DNA of 64,000 nucleotides from Candidatus Tectomicrobia bacterium (GTDB lineage Bacteria; UBA8248): assembly GCA_016192135.1 (NCBI GenBank), contig JACPUR010000019.1, forward strand, positions 62,001-126,000. The letters are read 5' to 3'. Below, piece after piece: positions 29,723 to 39,182 of the stretch (positions within the stretch are counted from its first letter, which is position 1; each line of letters starts with the position of its first letter). Position numbers and translations under genes: made by a program. The notes under the pieces are model-generated. The model was given only the letters and a program-made list of their open reading frames with translations, was not told the DNA's origin and ran no database searches.

Positions 29723-30814
29723 ATGAGTGGCCGCCGCAAGCGCGATTGGGACGAGCACGGGGGAGACGGCGAGCGCCGCAGCGAATCCCGCCGGGAGCGG
29801 CCCGACTTGGGCCCCCTGGCGCGGATGTCGGGGCGGGCCCTCCGGCGGCTGATCGAGCGGGTGGACATGGACACCCTGAGCCTCGCCCTCCGCTACGCGG
29901 AGGAGGCGCTGGTGCAGCGCGTCCTGCGGAACGTCTCCGCCCGGACGGCCGCCGCCCTTCGCGTGGAGATGGAGGACGGCCCCTCGGCCGCCCCCGAGGA
30001 CTGCGTCGAGGCCCAGCAGGTGCTGCTGGACGTGGCGCACGACCTCGAGGAGCGCGGCGAGATCTCCTTCGAGGGCCCGGCGGACGACGCCCTGCCCCCG
30101 CTCGACCGCGAGCTCGAGCGCCGCATCGTGGCCTTCAGCCTCGCCGAGGCTGGCGCCCCGGACGTCATCGCCCTCGTGGCGGGCCTCTCGGGGCGCGGGC
30201 GCGAGCACGGCCTCGTCTCCCTGGAGCCCGCCCTGGAGCGGCTGCCCGAGGGGGTGCTGGCCGCCGGCCTGCGCATGGCGGTGGACCAGCTCGCCGTCGA
30301 GGAGATCGAGACCGTCCTCGGGCGGCAGATCGACGCCGCGGTCTACGCCATGGAGCGCAACTCCGAGATCGCGGTGGAGGGCGCGCTCTCCATCGTCGAG
30401 GGCGAGGACCAGGAGCGCACCCGCCAGCGGCTGGTCGCCTTCCTGCCCGAGGGCGAGGCCGACTTCCAGCGCATGCCCGAGGTGAGGCTCCCCCCCTCGG
30501 CCCAGGCGGCGAACGACATCATCCGCGCGAGCTGCGACCTGGCCGCCCTGGCCCGCCGCGAGGGCCTCGGCGCCCTCGAGGATCGCCTTGAGGAGCTCCC
30601 GCATCCCCTGCTGGCCCGGGGCGTCCGGCTGGCCCTCGACGGGAACGACCTCGACGAGATCGAGCGCATGCTCCGGCGGCGCAGCCGCAGCCGCGTCGAG
30701 CGCGAGCGGCGGAAGCTCGAGACCCTGCTGGAGGGGATCCTCCTCCTCCGCGAGGGCCGCGACCCCGCCTACATCCGCGAGGCGCTGGAAGGGTTCCTGG
30801 AAGAGAAGGCGTAG
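29723..30814 (+). CDS. FliG-like / MotA-like cytoplasmic chimeric protein
   Basis: 363-residue soluble protein. Residues about 40-115 (ALRYAEEALVQRVLRNVSARTAAALRVEME..EAQQVLLDVAHDLEERGEI) closely follow the FliG C-terminal region (LxxAxEELxxKILxNMSxRAAxxLxEDME..IVxxARxLEExGEI). Two later segments, about 155-210 and 280-325 (RREGLGALEDRLEEL..LLARGVRLALDGNDLDEIERML), look like the cytoplasmic part of MotA/ExbB-type stators (R-E-G-L-L-A-L-E..G-L-x-L-V-x-D-G). No flagellar genes are near. ATG 29723 or GTG 29720 follows a GGAGG. It occupies the place where jag (khpB) normally follows yidC. Function unknown. Confidence 0.72.
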   Translation: MSGRRKRDWDEHGGDGERRSESRRERPDLGPLARMSGRALRRLIERVDMDTLSLALRYAEEALVQRVLRNVSARTAAALRVEMEDGPSAAPEDCVEAQQVLLDVAHDLEERGEISFEGPADDALPPLDRELERRIVAFSLAEAGAPDVIALVAGLSGRGREHGLVSLEPALERLPEGVLAAGLRMAVDQLAVEEIETVLGRQIDAAVYAMERNSEIAVEGALSIVEGEDQERTRQRLVAFLPEGEADFQRMPEVRLPPSAQAANDIIRASCDLAALARREGLGALEDRLEELPHPLLARGVRLALDGNDLDEIERMLRRRSRSRVERERRKLETLLEGILLLREGRDPAYIREALEGFLEEKA

Positions 30815-30844
30815 GGAGCCGCCGGGAACAGGCGAAAATTTTCT

Positions 30845-30872
30845 GTAGGGGCGGTTCGCGAGCCGCCCCTAC
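30845..30872. repeat. family A palindromic repeat (28 bp)
   Basis: gtaggggcggttcg joined to cgagccgcccctac, one base different from the 8744 element. It lies between the FliG-like gene and the first SDR. Confidence 0.8.
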
Positions 30873-30907
30873 ATTCGCATCTGCGCGATCATTTCAGAGG
30901 GAACGCG

Positions 30908-31669
30908 ATGACCGATCGGTCCTCCATCCGGGGGCAGGTGGCGGTGGTGACGGGGGGCGGCGCGGGCATCGGCCTGGCCGTGGTGGAGCGCTTCGCCTCG
31001 GAGGGCGCCAAGATCGCCGTCCTGGACTTCGACCCCGGGCGCGGGGCCGCCGCCGCGGAGAGGGCGAAGGAGGCGGGCGCCGAGGCCCTCTCCCTCCAGG
31101 CCGACGCGGGCTCCCGGGCCGACGCCGAGCGGGCCGCCCGGGAAGTGCTCTCCCGGTGGGGGCGGATCGACATCCTGGTGAACTGCGCGGGGGGCTTCAC
31201 CCACACCGATACGCTCGAAGACCTCGCCGAGGCGGAGTGGGACCGCATCGTGGACTGGAACCTGAAGAGCGCCTACCTGTGCTCTCAACAGGCCGCCCCC
31301 GCCATGAAGAGGCAGGGCTACGGCCGCATCGTGAACATCTCCTCCCAGGCCGGGCGCGAGGGCGTCCTCGAGACCTCGCTCCCCTACAGCTCGGCCAAGG
31401 CGGGGGTGCTGGGCCTCACGCGCCGGCTCGCCGTCGAGCTCGCCCCCCACGGGGTCACCGTGAACGCGGTGGCGCCGGGCCTCGTGCTCTCCCCCCGCGT
31501 GGCCGAGCTGCACAAGGACCGCCTGCCCATGATCTACGCCCAGATCCCCATGCGGCGGGCCGGCGAGGCCGCCGAGATCGCCGACGCCGTCTGGTACCTC
31601 TCCACCCCCGGCGCCTCCTACATCACCGGCGTCACCATCGACGTGAACGGGGGCAGGTTCATGTGCTGA
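30908..31669 (+). CDS. SDR-family oxidoreductase, tandem copy 1
   Basis: Classical 253-residue short-chain dehydrogenase (FabG-like). The cofactor motif is TGGGAGIGLA at residues 16-25. Asp after the second strand (VLDFDPG) suggests NAD(H). Other motifs are NCAGGF, the catalytic Ser in NISSQAGREG, and Y-S-S-A-K as the Tyr/Lys pair. The end SYITGVTIDVNGGRFMC is normal for 3-oxoacyl-ACP reductase-like enzymes. The substrate cannot be told from sequence. A GAGGGAACGCG-ATG leader is present. The next gene is a close paralogue. Confidence 0.9.
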   Translation: MTDRSSIRGQVAVVTGGGAGIGLAVVERFASEGAKIAVLDFDPGRGAAAAERAKEAGAEALSLQADAGSRADAERAAREVLSRWGRIDILVNCAGGFTHTDTLEDLAEAEWDRIVDWNLKSAYLCSQQAAPAMKRQGYGRIVNISSQAGREGVLETSLPYSSAKAGVLGLTRRLAVELAPHGVTVNAVAPGLVLSPRVAELHKDRLPMIYAQIPMRRAGEAAEIADAVWYLSTPGASYITGVTIDVNGGRFMC

Positions 31670-31804
31670 GGGGCGCCGCCGCATCCCGCGGCGGCGAAGC
31701 GGAAAGGGCGGCGGCATGGCCGGTTTCCAGCTGAGCCCCGGGCAGCTCGAGCGGGGCGGCGGCCCGTCCCTTCCGCCCCGCGAGTCCGTTCCGGGAGATC
31801 GGAC

Positions 31805-32566
31805 ATGAATCGCCCAGCCTCCCTCCTCGGACAGGTGGCGGTGGTGTCGGGGGGCACCGCGGGCATCGGCCTGGCCGCCGCGGAACGCCTCGCCGGAGAG
31901 GGGGCCCGGGTCGCCATGCTGGGCCGCGACCCCGAGCGGGGCGCCGCGGCCGAGGAGCGGGTCCGGCGGTCCTCTCCGGACGCCCTCTTCCTCCGGGCGG
32001 ACGCGGCCAGCCGGGAAGACGTCCAGGCGGCCTTCGGCCAGATCACGGCCCGGTGGCCGAGGCTGGACATTCTGGTGAACTGCGCCGGGGGCTTCACCCG
32101 GGCCGACCCCTTGGAGGGCCTCGCCGAGGCGGAGTGGGACCGCATCGTGGACTGGAACCTCAAGAGCGCCTACCTCTGCGCCCAGCAGGCCGCCCCCACC
32201 ATGAAAAAGGCGGGCTACGGGCGCATCGTCAACGTCTCCTCCGTCGCCGGGCGGGAGGGCGTCCTCGAGGCCTCCCTGGCCTACAGCGCCGCCAAGGCGG
32301 CGATGCAGGGCCTCACGCGCAGGCTCGCCGCCGAGCTCGCCCCCCACGGGGTCACCGTGAACGCCGTGGCCCCGGGCGTCGTCCTCAGCCGGCGGGCGGT
32401 GGAGGTCCACCGCCACCGGATGGAGAAGGTCCTGGCGGCCATCCCGATGGGCCGCACCGCCGAGGCCGAGGAGGTGGCGGACGCGATCTGGTACCTCGCC
32501 TCCCCCGGCGCCTCCTACATCACCGGCGTGACCATCGACGTGAACGGCGGGAGGTTCATGTGTTGA
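31805..32566 (+). CDS. SDR-family oxidoreductase, tandem copy 2
   Basis: Same length (253) and about two-thirds identical to copy 1, with TSGGTAGIG-type cofactor loop (SGGTAGIGLAAAERL), NCAGGF, VSSVAGREG and YSAAK. The second-strand end reads MLGRDPERG, with Gly-Arg in place of the Asp of copy 1, which suggests NADP(H) instead of NAD(H). The identical C-terminal sequence (SYITGVTIDVNGG) and matching lengths point to a recent tandem duplication with cofactor divergence. The 135-bp gap between copies holds no gene. Confidence 0.9.
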   Translation: MNRPASLLGQVAVVSGGTAGIGLAAAERLAGEGARVAMLGRDPERGAAAEERVRRSSPDALFLRADAASREDVQAAFGQITARWPRLDILVNCAGGFTRADPLEGLAEAEWDRIVDWNLKSAYLCAQQAAPTMKKAGYGRIVNVSSVAGREGVLEASLAYSAAKAAMQGLTRRLAAELAPHGVTVNAVAPGVVLSRRAVEVHRHRMEKVLAAIPMGRTAEAEEVADAIWYLASPGASYITGVTIDVNGGRFMC

Positions 32567-32627
32567 GGGGGGAAATAGCCTAAAGACAAACACGGCAGGA
32601 TGTGAATGCGCAGGAATGAGGGGCGGT

Positions 32628-33626
32628 TTATCCCGCCCCTCTTAATTTCTCCGCCGCTTCCTCCGGGCTCACCTCCAGGATGTGCGCGCCCGCGCCGAGC
32701 TCCAGCCCCGCGATGTGGGTGAGGCGGGGGAGGATCTCGATATGCCAGGGGTGCGCCCGGGGGTCGGAGCCGTCCCGGCACTCGATGTGGAAGAGGACGT
32801 TCAGGGGCGGGTCGTCCAGCAGGGCCTTGAGGCGGCGGAGCTGGCGCGCGAGGGCGGCGCCCGCCGCGGCGAGGGCCTCCTCCGGGGCCTCGAGGCAGGA
32901 GGCTTGCGCGGGCCAGGGGAGGACGAGGGACTGGTAGGGGAGGCGCGAGGCGAAGGGGCAGAGGACGAGGGCGCCCTCCCCCGCCTCGACCACGCGCGCG
33001 CCGTGTCTCAATTCCTCCTCGGCCAGATGCGCGAGCAGGGGCTCGCCCCGCTCCTTGAAGAAGCGGGCCTCGTTCGCGCGGCGGCGCTCGATGTGGGGCG
33101 GGAGGACGGGCAGGCCCAGGAGCTGGATGTGGGAGTGGCCCATCGAGGCCCCGGCCTCGGCCCCGTGGTTCTTGAACAGGGCCACGGCGCGCACCGAGGG
33201 GTCCCGGAGGAAGGCCCGGGCGCGCCGTCGGATCGTGCGCAGGGCCTGGATGCTCTGGCCGTCCGGGAGGTCGGCCAGGCCCATCGTGTGCCCGGGCGAG
33301 TCCACGAGGACCTCGTGATATCCTCCCCCCGCGAGGGCCTCGAAGGGCGCCGCGCCCCGCTCTTGCAGGGGGCCGGGCGCGATCGCCTGGAACTTGTTGG
33401 GGACGCAGCGCAGCCGCCAGCCGGGGGAGTCCGGGGAAGTTCCATCCTCGCGGAGGGCGTCCGTCTCGGGGGGCGTCATGCCCTCCCGGCCCGGGCAAAA
33501 GGGGCACCCCGGATCGGGCGCGCCCGGGGTGGCGCGGCCCCTCCGGTGGCGCCCGGGCCTCCGGATGCGCTCGGGGGCGAGGAGCACCCAGGCCCCCGAG
33601 AGGGGGTCGTGCCTGAGCTCGGGCAT
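32628..33626 (-). CDS. galT: GalT, galactose-1-phosphate uridylyltransferase
   Basis: HIT-superfamily transferase of the Leloir pathway, exchanging UMP between UDP-glucose and galactose-1-phosphate. Zn site CPFCPGRE near residue 43; NHGAEAGASMGHSHIQLLGLP carries the H-x-H-x-Q active site with the histidine that forms the UMP adduct. The C-terminal part has LFHIECRDGSDPRAHPWHIEILPR, the second histidine/Zn-region motif. 332 residues is normal. The ATG 33626 has GGAGAGGAG. No galK or galE is adjacent, so it may serve a general sugar-nucleotide role or be an ADP-glucose-type homologue. Confidence 0.88.
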   Translation of the reverse strand: MPELRHDPLSGAWVLLAPERIRRPGRHRRGRATPGAPDPGCPFCPGREGMTPPETDALREDGTSPDSPGWRLRCVPNKFQAIAPGPLQERGAAPFEALAGGGYHEVLVDSPGHTMGLADLPDGQSIQALRTIRRRARAFLRDPSVRAVALFKNHGAEAGASMGHSHIQLLGLPVLPPHIERRRANEARFFKERGEPLLAHLAEEELRHGARVVEAGEGALVLCPFASRLPYQSLVLPWPAQASCLEAPEEALAAAGAALARQLRRLKALLDDPPLNVLFHIECRDGSDPRAHPWHIEILPRLTHIAGLELGAGAHILEVSPEEAAEKLRGAG

Positions 33627-33669
33627 GGGCTCCTCTCCTTTTCTCCCAGGGGCCGGCGCGGGGGATGGG

Positions 33670-35061
33670 ATGGTAGCACAGGGGCGGGACACCATCGTGG
33701 CGCTCTCCTCGGGCCCGGGGCGCGGGGCCATCGCCGTGGTGCGCCTGAGCGGCCCGGGGACGCGGGGCGTGCTCTCCAAGGTTTTCCTCCCGAAGCCGAA
33801 GACCAAGAAGGCGCTCCCCGCGCGCAGGCTCGTGCTCGGCCGCTTCGTGGACGCGGAGGGCCGGGCCTTCGACGAGGGGATGGCCGCCTTCATGCCCGCG
33901 CCCGGCTCCTTCACCGGGGAGGACCTGGCGGAGCTCTACTGCCACGGGGGGCCGGCGATCCTGGAGGCGCTGATCGAGGCGGCGCGAACGGCGGGGGCGC
34001 GCCCGGCCGCGCCGGGGGAGTTCACCAAGCGCGCCTTCCTGGCCGGGAAGGTGGACCTCGTGCAGTCCGAGGCGGTGGCGGACCTCATCTGCGCCGAGAC
34101 GCGCCGGGCGGCCCGGGCGGCGCTCCATCACCTGGAGGGCGGGCTCTCGCGGGAGCTCGAAAGCATCTGGGAGCGCATCGTGGAGGCGGGGGCGCACCTG
34201 GAAGCCGCCATCGACTTCCCGGAGGAGTTCGAGCCGGGGGCGGGGCCCTCGGTCTCGGGCGCCCCCATGGGCCAGGCGGAGCTCGGGGCGCTCTTCGGGC
34301 GCATCGAGGGCGATCTCCAAAAGCTGGAGGCGAGCTACCGCGCGGGGCGGGCGCTGCGCGAGGGGGCGCGGGTGGCCATCCTCGGGCGGCCGAACGCGGG
34401 AAAATCCACCCTCATCAACCGCCTGCTCGGGATGGAGCGGGCCATCGTGAGCCCCCTCCCCGGCACCACCCGGGACACGGTGGAGGAGGTGTGCGACATC
34501 GGCGGGGTGCCGGTGCGCCTCATCGACACGGCGGGCCTCCGGGAGACGGGGGACGCCATCGAGCGCGAGGGGGCGGAGCGGGCCCGGCGGGCGGCGGCGG
34601 GGGCGGACCTCCGCCTCCTCCTCCTGGATGCGTCGGCGGGGGAGGAAGAAGCCGGGTGGGCGCTCGCCGAGCGCGCGAGGCTGGAGGGCCCCTCCTTCCT
34701 CGTGGCGAACAAGATGGACCTCCCGGGGGCGGTTCTGCCGGAAGGCGCCCTGGCGGTATCCGCCCTCAAGGGGGACGGGATGGAGGGGCTGCGCGAGGCC
34801 ATCGCCCAGGCCCTGGCCGGGGAGGCGGGGGAGGCCGGTTCGGGCCAGAGCCTCCTCACCCGGGAGCGCCACCGGGACCTCGTCGCCAGGTGCCGGGCCG
34901 CCGTGGGCCGGGCGAGGGAGGCGGCGCTCGGGGGCGTCTCGCCCGAGCTCGTGGCCGTGCATCTCAACGAGGCCCAGGCCGCCCTCGCAGAGCTTCTGGG
35001 GAGAAACTACGGCGAGGCGCTACTGGATCGGATTTTTGAGACGTTTTGTGTGGGGAAGTGA
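33670..35061 (+). CDS. mnmE: MnmE, tRNA U34 modification GTPase
   Basis: With MnmG installs the carboxymethylaminomethyl group on U34 of tRNAs. N-terminal formyl-THF-binding domain (residues about 1-118), helical domain, and G domain with G1 GRPNAGKS, G2 TTRDT, G3 DTAG and G4 NKMD. The C-terminus ends FETFCVGK, the family FCIGK motif with the catalytic cysteine. 463 residues. ATG 33670 (MVAQGRDTIVALSSGPGRGAI) is chosen since the family motif D-T-I-x-A starts right after. It diverges from galT over 43 bp. Confidence 0.97.
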   Translation: MVAQGRDTIVALSSGPGRGAIAVVRLSGPGTRGVLSKVFLPKPKTKKALPARRLVLGRFVDAEGRAFDEGMAAFMPAPGSFTGEDLAELYCHGGPAILEALIEAARTAGARPAAPGEFTKRAFLAGKVDLVQSEAVADLICAETRRAARAALHHLEGGLSRELESIWERIVEAGAHLEAAIDFPEEFEPGAGPSVSGAPMGQAELGALFGRIEGDLQKLEASYRAGRALREGARVAILGRPNAGKSTLINRLLGMERAIVSPLPGTTRDTVEEVCDIGGVPVRLIDTAGLRETGDAIEREGAERARRAAAGADLRLLLLDASAGEEEAGWALAERARLEGPSFLVANKMDLPGAVLPEGALAVSALKGDGMEGLREAIAQALAGEAGEAGSGQSLLTRERHRDLVARCRAAVGRAREAALGGVSPELVAVHLNEAQAALAELLGRNYGEALLDRIFETFCVGK

Positions 35062-35405
35062 ATGGGTATTTATAGTATTATAATTAATGGATTATTAATA
35101 GGGCCCGGACACTGTCATGGAGGAAACAATCGGTGGAGATTATTTGGGTGGCGGCTATCGATACCTGACAGCTCCTACCAGATGTAGGGGTTCACTGAGA
35201 TAAATCCTCCAAGATATTTGAATATTCACACAGACTTAATTGTCGGGACCGCATAATAAAGTTTTTCTTTAAAATTTAATTATGATAGCGTATTAGTAAA
35301 GCAGCCGAAATTGCGGCTCGGATATCTCCCGCTTCCCCTCGCAAGCCTCGCGGCCATCTTCCAGGCCAAAGACAATCCCTGCGGTGGAAAACGAAAGGCT
35401 CAACG
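35062..35405. other. AT-rich gene-free interval before Fic gene
   Basis: 344 bp with far lower GC than the surroundings. It contains an isolated TATAAT (35079-35084) with no good -35 and only a 28-codon ORF (35117-35203) with no ribosome-site support. No repeat of families A-C is found. It marks the left edge of the low-GC island that carries the Fic gene. Confidence 0.6.
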
Positions 35406-36551
35406 ATGAATCCGGAAGATTTCAGGCAGGGAGCTCCTGGGCGCTTGGTGAAGACGCTGGACGGAGCCTGGGCGTTTGTTCCCGCCCCACTCCCCCCAAA
35501 GATTGACCTTTCCCTTGAGCTTATGACAGCGGTGGGGGAGGCGCGAGGGGCGCTGGGCGAGTTGGCGGGGGTGGGACGTTCCCTGCCTAATCCTCATCTT
35601 CTCATTCAGCCGTTCTCTAGGAAGGAAGCGGAAGCCTCGAGCCGGATTGAAGGCACGGAAACCGATCTCGGCGAATTGTTTGTCCACGAGGTGGATCCTG
35701 CCCGCCGACCAGAGCGCGCGGACATCCGGAGAGAAGTGCTGAATTACGTCAGGGCTCTCGAAGCGGGCTTGAGCAGCGATCTGCCCGTGAGCCTTCGGCT
35801 CGTGAAGGAAATGCATTCCGTCTTGATGGAGGGAGTGAGAGGCCAGAACAAAGCGCCAGGAGATTTCCGCCGCGTCCAGAATCGAATCGGCGGCACCTCG
35901 AACCTTGATGCGAAATATGTTCCCCCGCCCGTTCCCGAAATGGAGAGTTGCATCTCGGATTGGGAGAAATTCCTGCATGCGGAATCCTCCTTGTCGCCGT
36001 TGATGCGCTTGGCAATGATCCATTATCAGTTCGAGGCGATCCATCCGTTCGTCGACGGGAACGGACGGATTGGAAGGCTGCTGCTCCCGCTTCTGTTATG
36101 CAGATGGCAGATACTTCCGCTTCCGTTGCTTTATTTGAGCGCCTACTTCGAGAGGCACCGCAGCCAGTATTACGATTTGCTGTCAGCGGTAAGCCAGCGC
36201 GGAGAATGGCCCGGCTGGCTGAAATTTTTCTTGCATGCCGTGGAAGTGCAGGCAAAAGACGCCGCTAGGCGCGCGAAGAAGCTTATGGACAAAAAAGAAG
36301 AATACCGTCAGAGGGCGCAGATCAAGGGTTCGACGACGGCACTTCGTTTGGTGGATGAATTGATCGCCCAGCCCGCTTGCCATACGAAGAAAGCCATGGA
36401 GAAGCTGGATATCACCATGCCGACAGCTCTCCGGGCGATTGATACGCTGGAGCGGGCGGGGATATTGAGGGAGATCACGGGCAGGCAGAAAAACCGCGTT
36501 TGGGTCGCCACGGAGATTCTCGAAATCTTGCAGGCGGAGGACAGCCCCTAG
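35406..36551 (+). CDS. Fic-domain AMPylase-type protein 1, class II
   Basis: 381-residue Fic protein that probably transfers AMP (or another NMP) to a protein target. Fic_N domain at about residues 20-110 with the auto-inhibitory motif S78-x3-E82-G83 (SSRIEGTE), placed before the Fic core, which defines class II. The active site HPFVDGNGRIGRLL begins at H213. A C-terminal winged-helix part (about 310-375, KKAMEKLDITMPTALRAIDTLERAGIL) resembles a DNA-binding domain. GC is well below that of its neighbours. It interrupts the mnmE-mnmG order. A second, diverged copy is at 57470. The target is unknown. Confidence 0.92.
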   Translation: MNPEDFRQGAPGRLVKTLDGAWAFVPAPLPPKIDLSLELMTAVGEARGALGELAGVGRSLPNPHLLIQPFSRKEAEASSRIEGTETDLGELFVHEVDPARRPERADIRREVLNYVRALEAGLSSDLPVSLRLVKEMHSVLMEGVRGQNKAPGDFRRVQNRIGGTSNLDAKYVPPPVPEMESCISDWEKFLHAESSLSPLMRLAMIHYQFEAIHPFVDGNGRIGRLLLPLLLCRWQILPLPLLYLSAYFERHRSQYYDLLSAVSQRGEWPGWLKFFLHAVEVQAKDAARRAKKLMDKKEEYRQRAQIKGSTTALRLVDELIAQPACHTKKAMEKLDITMPTALRAIDTLERAGILREITGRQKNRVWVATEILEILQAEDSP

Positions 36552-36600
36552 AGCATCGAGGCAACCGTTCTGGTTGCCAGGTGTTGGTGCTCCCCCCCCC

Positions 36601-37026
36601 TCACTCCGGCAGCACGATGCTCCCGTCCTCCTTCATCCCGAAGCCCGGGTTCCAGGCCACCTCCCACGGAAAGCCGTCCGGGTCGGCGAAATAGCCGGAG
36701 TAACCGCCCCAGAAGGCCGTCTGCGCGGGCTTGAGGAGCGTGGCGCCGGCCGCCACGGCCTCGTCCAGGACGGCGTCCACCTCTTCCTCCGTCCGGGCGT
36801 TGTAGGCGAGCGAGACCCCGCGGAAGCCGCCCCCCTCGGGAGATACCCGCGCGTCCTTGGCCAGCTCGCCGCGCGGGAAGAGGGCCAGGGCCATCCCGCC
36901 CGCCTGGAAGAAGACGACGCCCTCGGCGCCCTTCATGGATCGCTTCCACCCCAGCCGCTCGTAGAACGCCCGGCTCCTCTCCAGATCGGCCACGCCCAGG
37001 GTGATCAAGCTGAGCCGCTGCTCCAT
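36601..37026 (-). CDS. VOC-superfamily (glyoxalase-like) protein
   Basis: 141-residue protein with two beta-alpha-beta-beta-beta modules. It starts RLSLITLGVADLERSRAFYERLGWK and ends GYSGYFADPDGFPWEVAWNPGF. Metal ligand His/Glu positions are partly present (E in WEVAW), while the first His is replaced by Thr (ITLGV). Such proteins range from glyoxalases to fosfomycin or bleomycin binding proteins and cannot be assigned further. A GGAG site precedes the ATG. It sits alone between the Fic gene and mnmG on the opposite strand. Confidence 0.85.
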   Translation of the reverse strand: MEQRLSLITLGVADLERSRAFYERLGWKRSMKGAEGVVFFQAGGMALALFPRGELAKDARVSPEGGGFRGVSLAYNARTEEEVDAVLDEAVAAGATLLKPAQTAFWGGYSGYFADPDGFPWEVAWNPGFGMKEDGSIVLPE

Positions 37027-37181
37027 CTCTCACTCCTTCCGTGACAAGGAGACGCCAGTATATCGCGCCGGTGCGGGGGCGAGGTCCTTTATCCAAAGGC
37101 GCGCATTGACAGGGCGGAGGCCCTTGGGGGAAAACGCGCCCAGGATGAAATTCGCATGATGGAAAAATCCTGGAGCGGATA

Positions 37182-39092
37182 GTGAGCGCGGGTTACGACG
37201 TCATCGTGGTGGGGGCGGGGCACGCCGGGTGCGAGGCGGCGCTCGCCTCCGCCCGCATGGGGGCGCGGACCCTTCTCCTCACCATGAACCTGGACACGGT
37301 GGGCCTCATGTCCTGCAACCCGGCCATCGGGGGGCTGGCCAAGGGCGTCCTGGTGCGCGAGGTGGACGCCCTGGGCGGGGAGATGGCGCGTGCCATCGAC
37401 GCGACGGGCATCCAGTTCCGGATGCTGAACACGAGCAAGGGTCCGGCCGTCCAGGCCCTCCGGGCCCAGGCCGACAAGCAGGCCTACCGCCTCTACATGA
37501 AGCGCGCGGTGGAGCAGCAGCCGGGGCTCCACCTGAAGCAGGGGATGCTCCGGCGGCTTCTCATTGAAAATGGCCGAGTTGTGGGCGTAGAGACCCTCCT
37601 GCGCGAAGAGTTCCGGGCCCGGGCGGTGGTGCTGACGCCCGGCACCTTCACCCGGGGGCTCCTCCACTACGGGGACCGCAAGGTCGAGGGGGGCCGGGCC
37701 GGGGAGGGCGCGAGCCACGGCCTGACCGAACAGCTCACCGGGATGGGCTTCCGGGTGGGGCGCCTGAAGACCGGCACGCCTCCCCGCTTGGACGGGAAAA
37801 CCATTGATTATTCAGAGCTTGCGATCCAGCTTGGGGACGAGCCGCCCATCCCCTTCTCCTACCGGACCGAGGCCCTTACCCAGCCCCAGATGCCCTGCTG
37901 GATCACCTGGACGAACCCCGAGACCCACGCCGTCATCCGGGCCAACCTGGACCGGGCCCCCATGTACAACGGCCAGATCGAGGGCACGGGGGTGCGCTAC
38001 TGCCCGAGCATCGAGGACAAGGTGATGCGCTTCGCGGCCAAGGAGGCGCACCAGATCTTCCTCGAGCCCGAGGGCCGCGAGACCTGCGAGATCTACGTGA
38101 ACGGCATCTCGACCAGCCTCCCGGCCGAGGTGCAGCTCCAGCTGGTGCGCACCATCAAGGGCCTGGAGCGGGCCGAGATGATGCGGGCGGGCTACGCCGT
38201 GGAGTACGACTTCGTGGACCCGACCGAGCTCCATCCCAGCCTCATGACCAAGCGGGCGCCGGGGCTCTTCCACGCCGGCCAGATGAACGGCACCACCGGC
38301 TACGAGGAGGCCGCCGCCCAGGGCCTGATGGCGGGGATCAACGCGGTCCGCTTCGGCCGGGGGGAGGAGCCCGTCGTGCTCGGCCGGGAGGAGGCCTACA
38401 TCGGGGTGCTGATCGACGACCTCGTGACCAAGGGGACCACGGAGCCCTACCGGATGTTCACCAGCCGGGCCGAGCACCGCCTCCTCCTCCGCCACGACAA
38501 CGCCGACCACAGGCTCCTCCCGCTGGGCCACAGGTTAGGTTCGGCGGACGCAGAGACTTGGCGGAGATTTGGCGATAGACAATTGAAATCAAAAGAGTTT
38601 CTGGATTACGTCGAATCCCGCCCGCTCGTCCTCAAGCCTGAAGTCCTGGCCGCGCTGGAGACCATTGGAGCCCCCTCTCCCCGGAAGCCCCTCACCCTGG
38701 GAAGCTTCCTGCGCCGCCCGGATGCCGATCCCGCCCTCGCCGCCCGGCTGGACGCCCTCCAGGGGGGACGATTCGGGGAGCTTTGGGAGGGACTGGATCG
38801 GGAGTCGCGCCGGTTCGTCCTGGCCGAGGTGAAATACAAGGAATACCTCGAGCGGGAGGCCCAGCAGGTGGCCGTTCTGCGGGCGGCGGACCGGGTTCGC
38901 ATCCCGGAGGAGCTCCGCTACGCCGAGGTTTCCCATCTCACCGCGGAGGTCCGCCAGCGCCTGGAAGAAGTCCGTCCCCGGACCCTGGGCCAGGCCAGCC
39001 GCATCTCGGGGGTGACCCCCGCCGCCATCGCCGTCCTGGAGGTTCATCTGCGGCGGGGGCAGGACAAGAATGGGGGTTCCGCCGCCGTGTAG
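37182..39092 (+). CDS. mnmG: MnmG (GidA), tRNA U34 modification FAD enzyme
   Basis: FAD/NADH-dependent partner of MnmE. It has the dinucleotide motif [19 protein letters not shown] (residues about 8-26), the GidA signature [15 protein letters not shown] seen as [14 protein letters not shown], and [20 protein letters not shown]. The C-terminal helical MnmE-binding domain includes [21 protein letters not shown]. 636 residues is normal. The start is GTG 37182. The TAG stop lies inside a family A palindromic repeat, so the repeat may have set the present C-terminus. Confidence 0.97.
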   Translation: MSAGYDVIVVGAGHAGCEAALASARMGARTLLLTMNLDTVGLMSCNPAIGGLAKGVLVREVDALGGEMARAIDATGIQFRMLNTSKGPAVQALRAQADKQAYRLYMKRAVEQQPGLHLKQGMLRRLLIENGRVVGVETLLREEFRARAVVLTPGTFTRGLLHYGDRKVEGGRAGEGASHGLTEQLTGMGFRVGRLKTGTPPRLDGKTIDYSELAIQLGDEPPIPFSYRTEALTQPQMPCWITWTNPETHAVIRANLDRAPMYNGQIEGTGVRYCPSIEDKVMRFAAKEAHQIFLEPEGRETCEIYVNGISTSLPAEVQLQLVRTIKGLERAEMMRAGYAVEYDFVDPTELHPSLMTKRAPGLFHAGQMNGTTGYEEAAAQGLMAGINAVRFGRGEEPVVLGREEAYIGVLIDDLVTKGTTEPYRMFTSRAEHRLLLRHDNADHRLLPLGHRLGSADAETWRRFGDRQLKSKEFLDYVESRPLVLKPEVLAALETIGAPSPRKPLTLGSFLRRPDADPALAARLDALQGGRFGELWEGLDRESRRFVLAEVKYKEYLEREAQQVAVLRAADRVRIPEELRYAEVSHLTAEVRQRLEEVRPRTLGQASRISGVTPAAIAVLEVHLRRGQDKNGGSAAV

Positions 39093-39116
39093 GGGCGCAC
39101 GGCCGTGCGCCCCTAC
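39089..39116. repeat. family A palindromic repeat overlapping the mnmG stop
   Basis: gtaggggcgcacgg and its complement; the TAG of its gTAGgggcg end is the mnmG stop codon (39090-39092). It could also serve as a terminator-like hairpin. Confidence 0.8.
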
Positions 39117-39139
39117 GGGTCGAATTTCCCGGCGTTTTC

Positions 39140-39155
39140 CGTTCCACGTGAAACA
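39140..39155. promoter_or_regulatory. parS: parS centromere site 1
   Basis: CGTTCCACGTGAAACA matches the universal parS 16-mer TGTTTCACGTGAAACA at 14 of 16 positions, with the CACGTG core intact. It is located 119 bp upstream of parA. Confidence 0.85.
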
Positions 39156-39182
39156 AAATCCTCCCTTTTCCGTAAAATCCAG

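Noticed and set aside
35117-35203. 28-codon ORF in the gap before Fic 1
   Set aside because: No similarity, weak signals, and AT-rich DNA gives many such ORFs.
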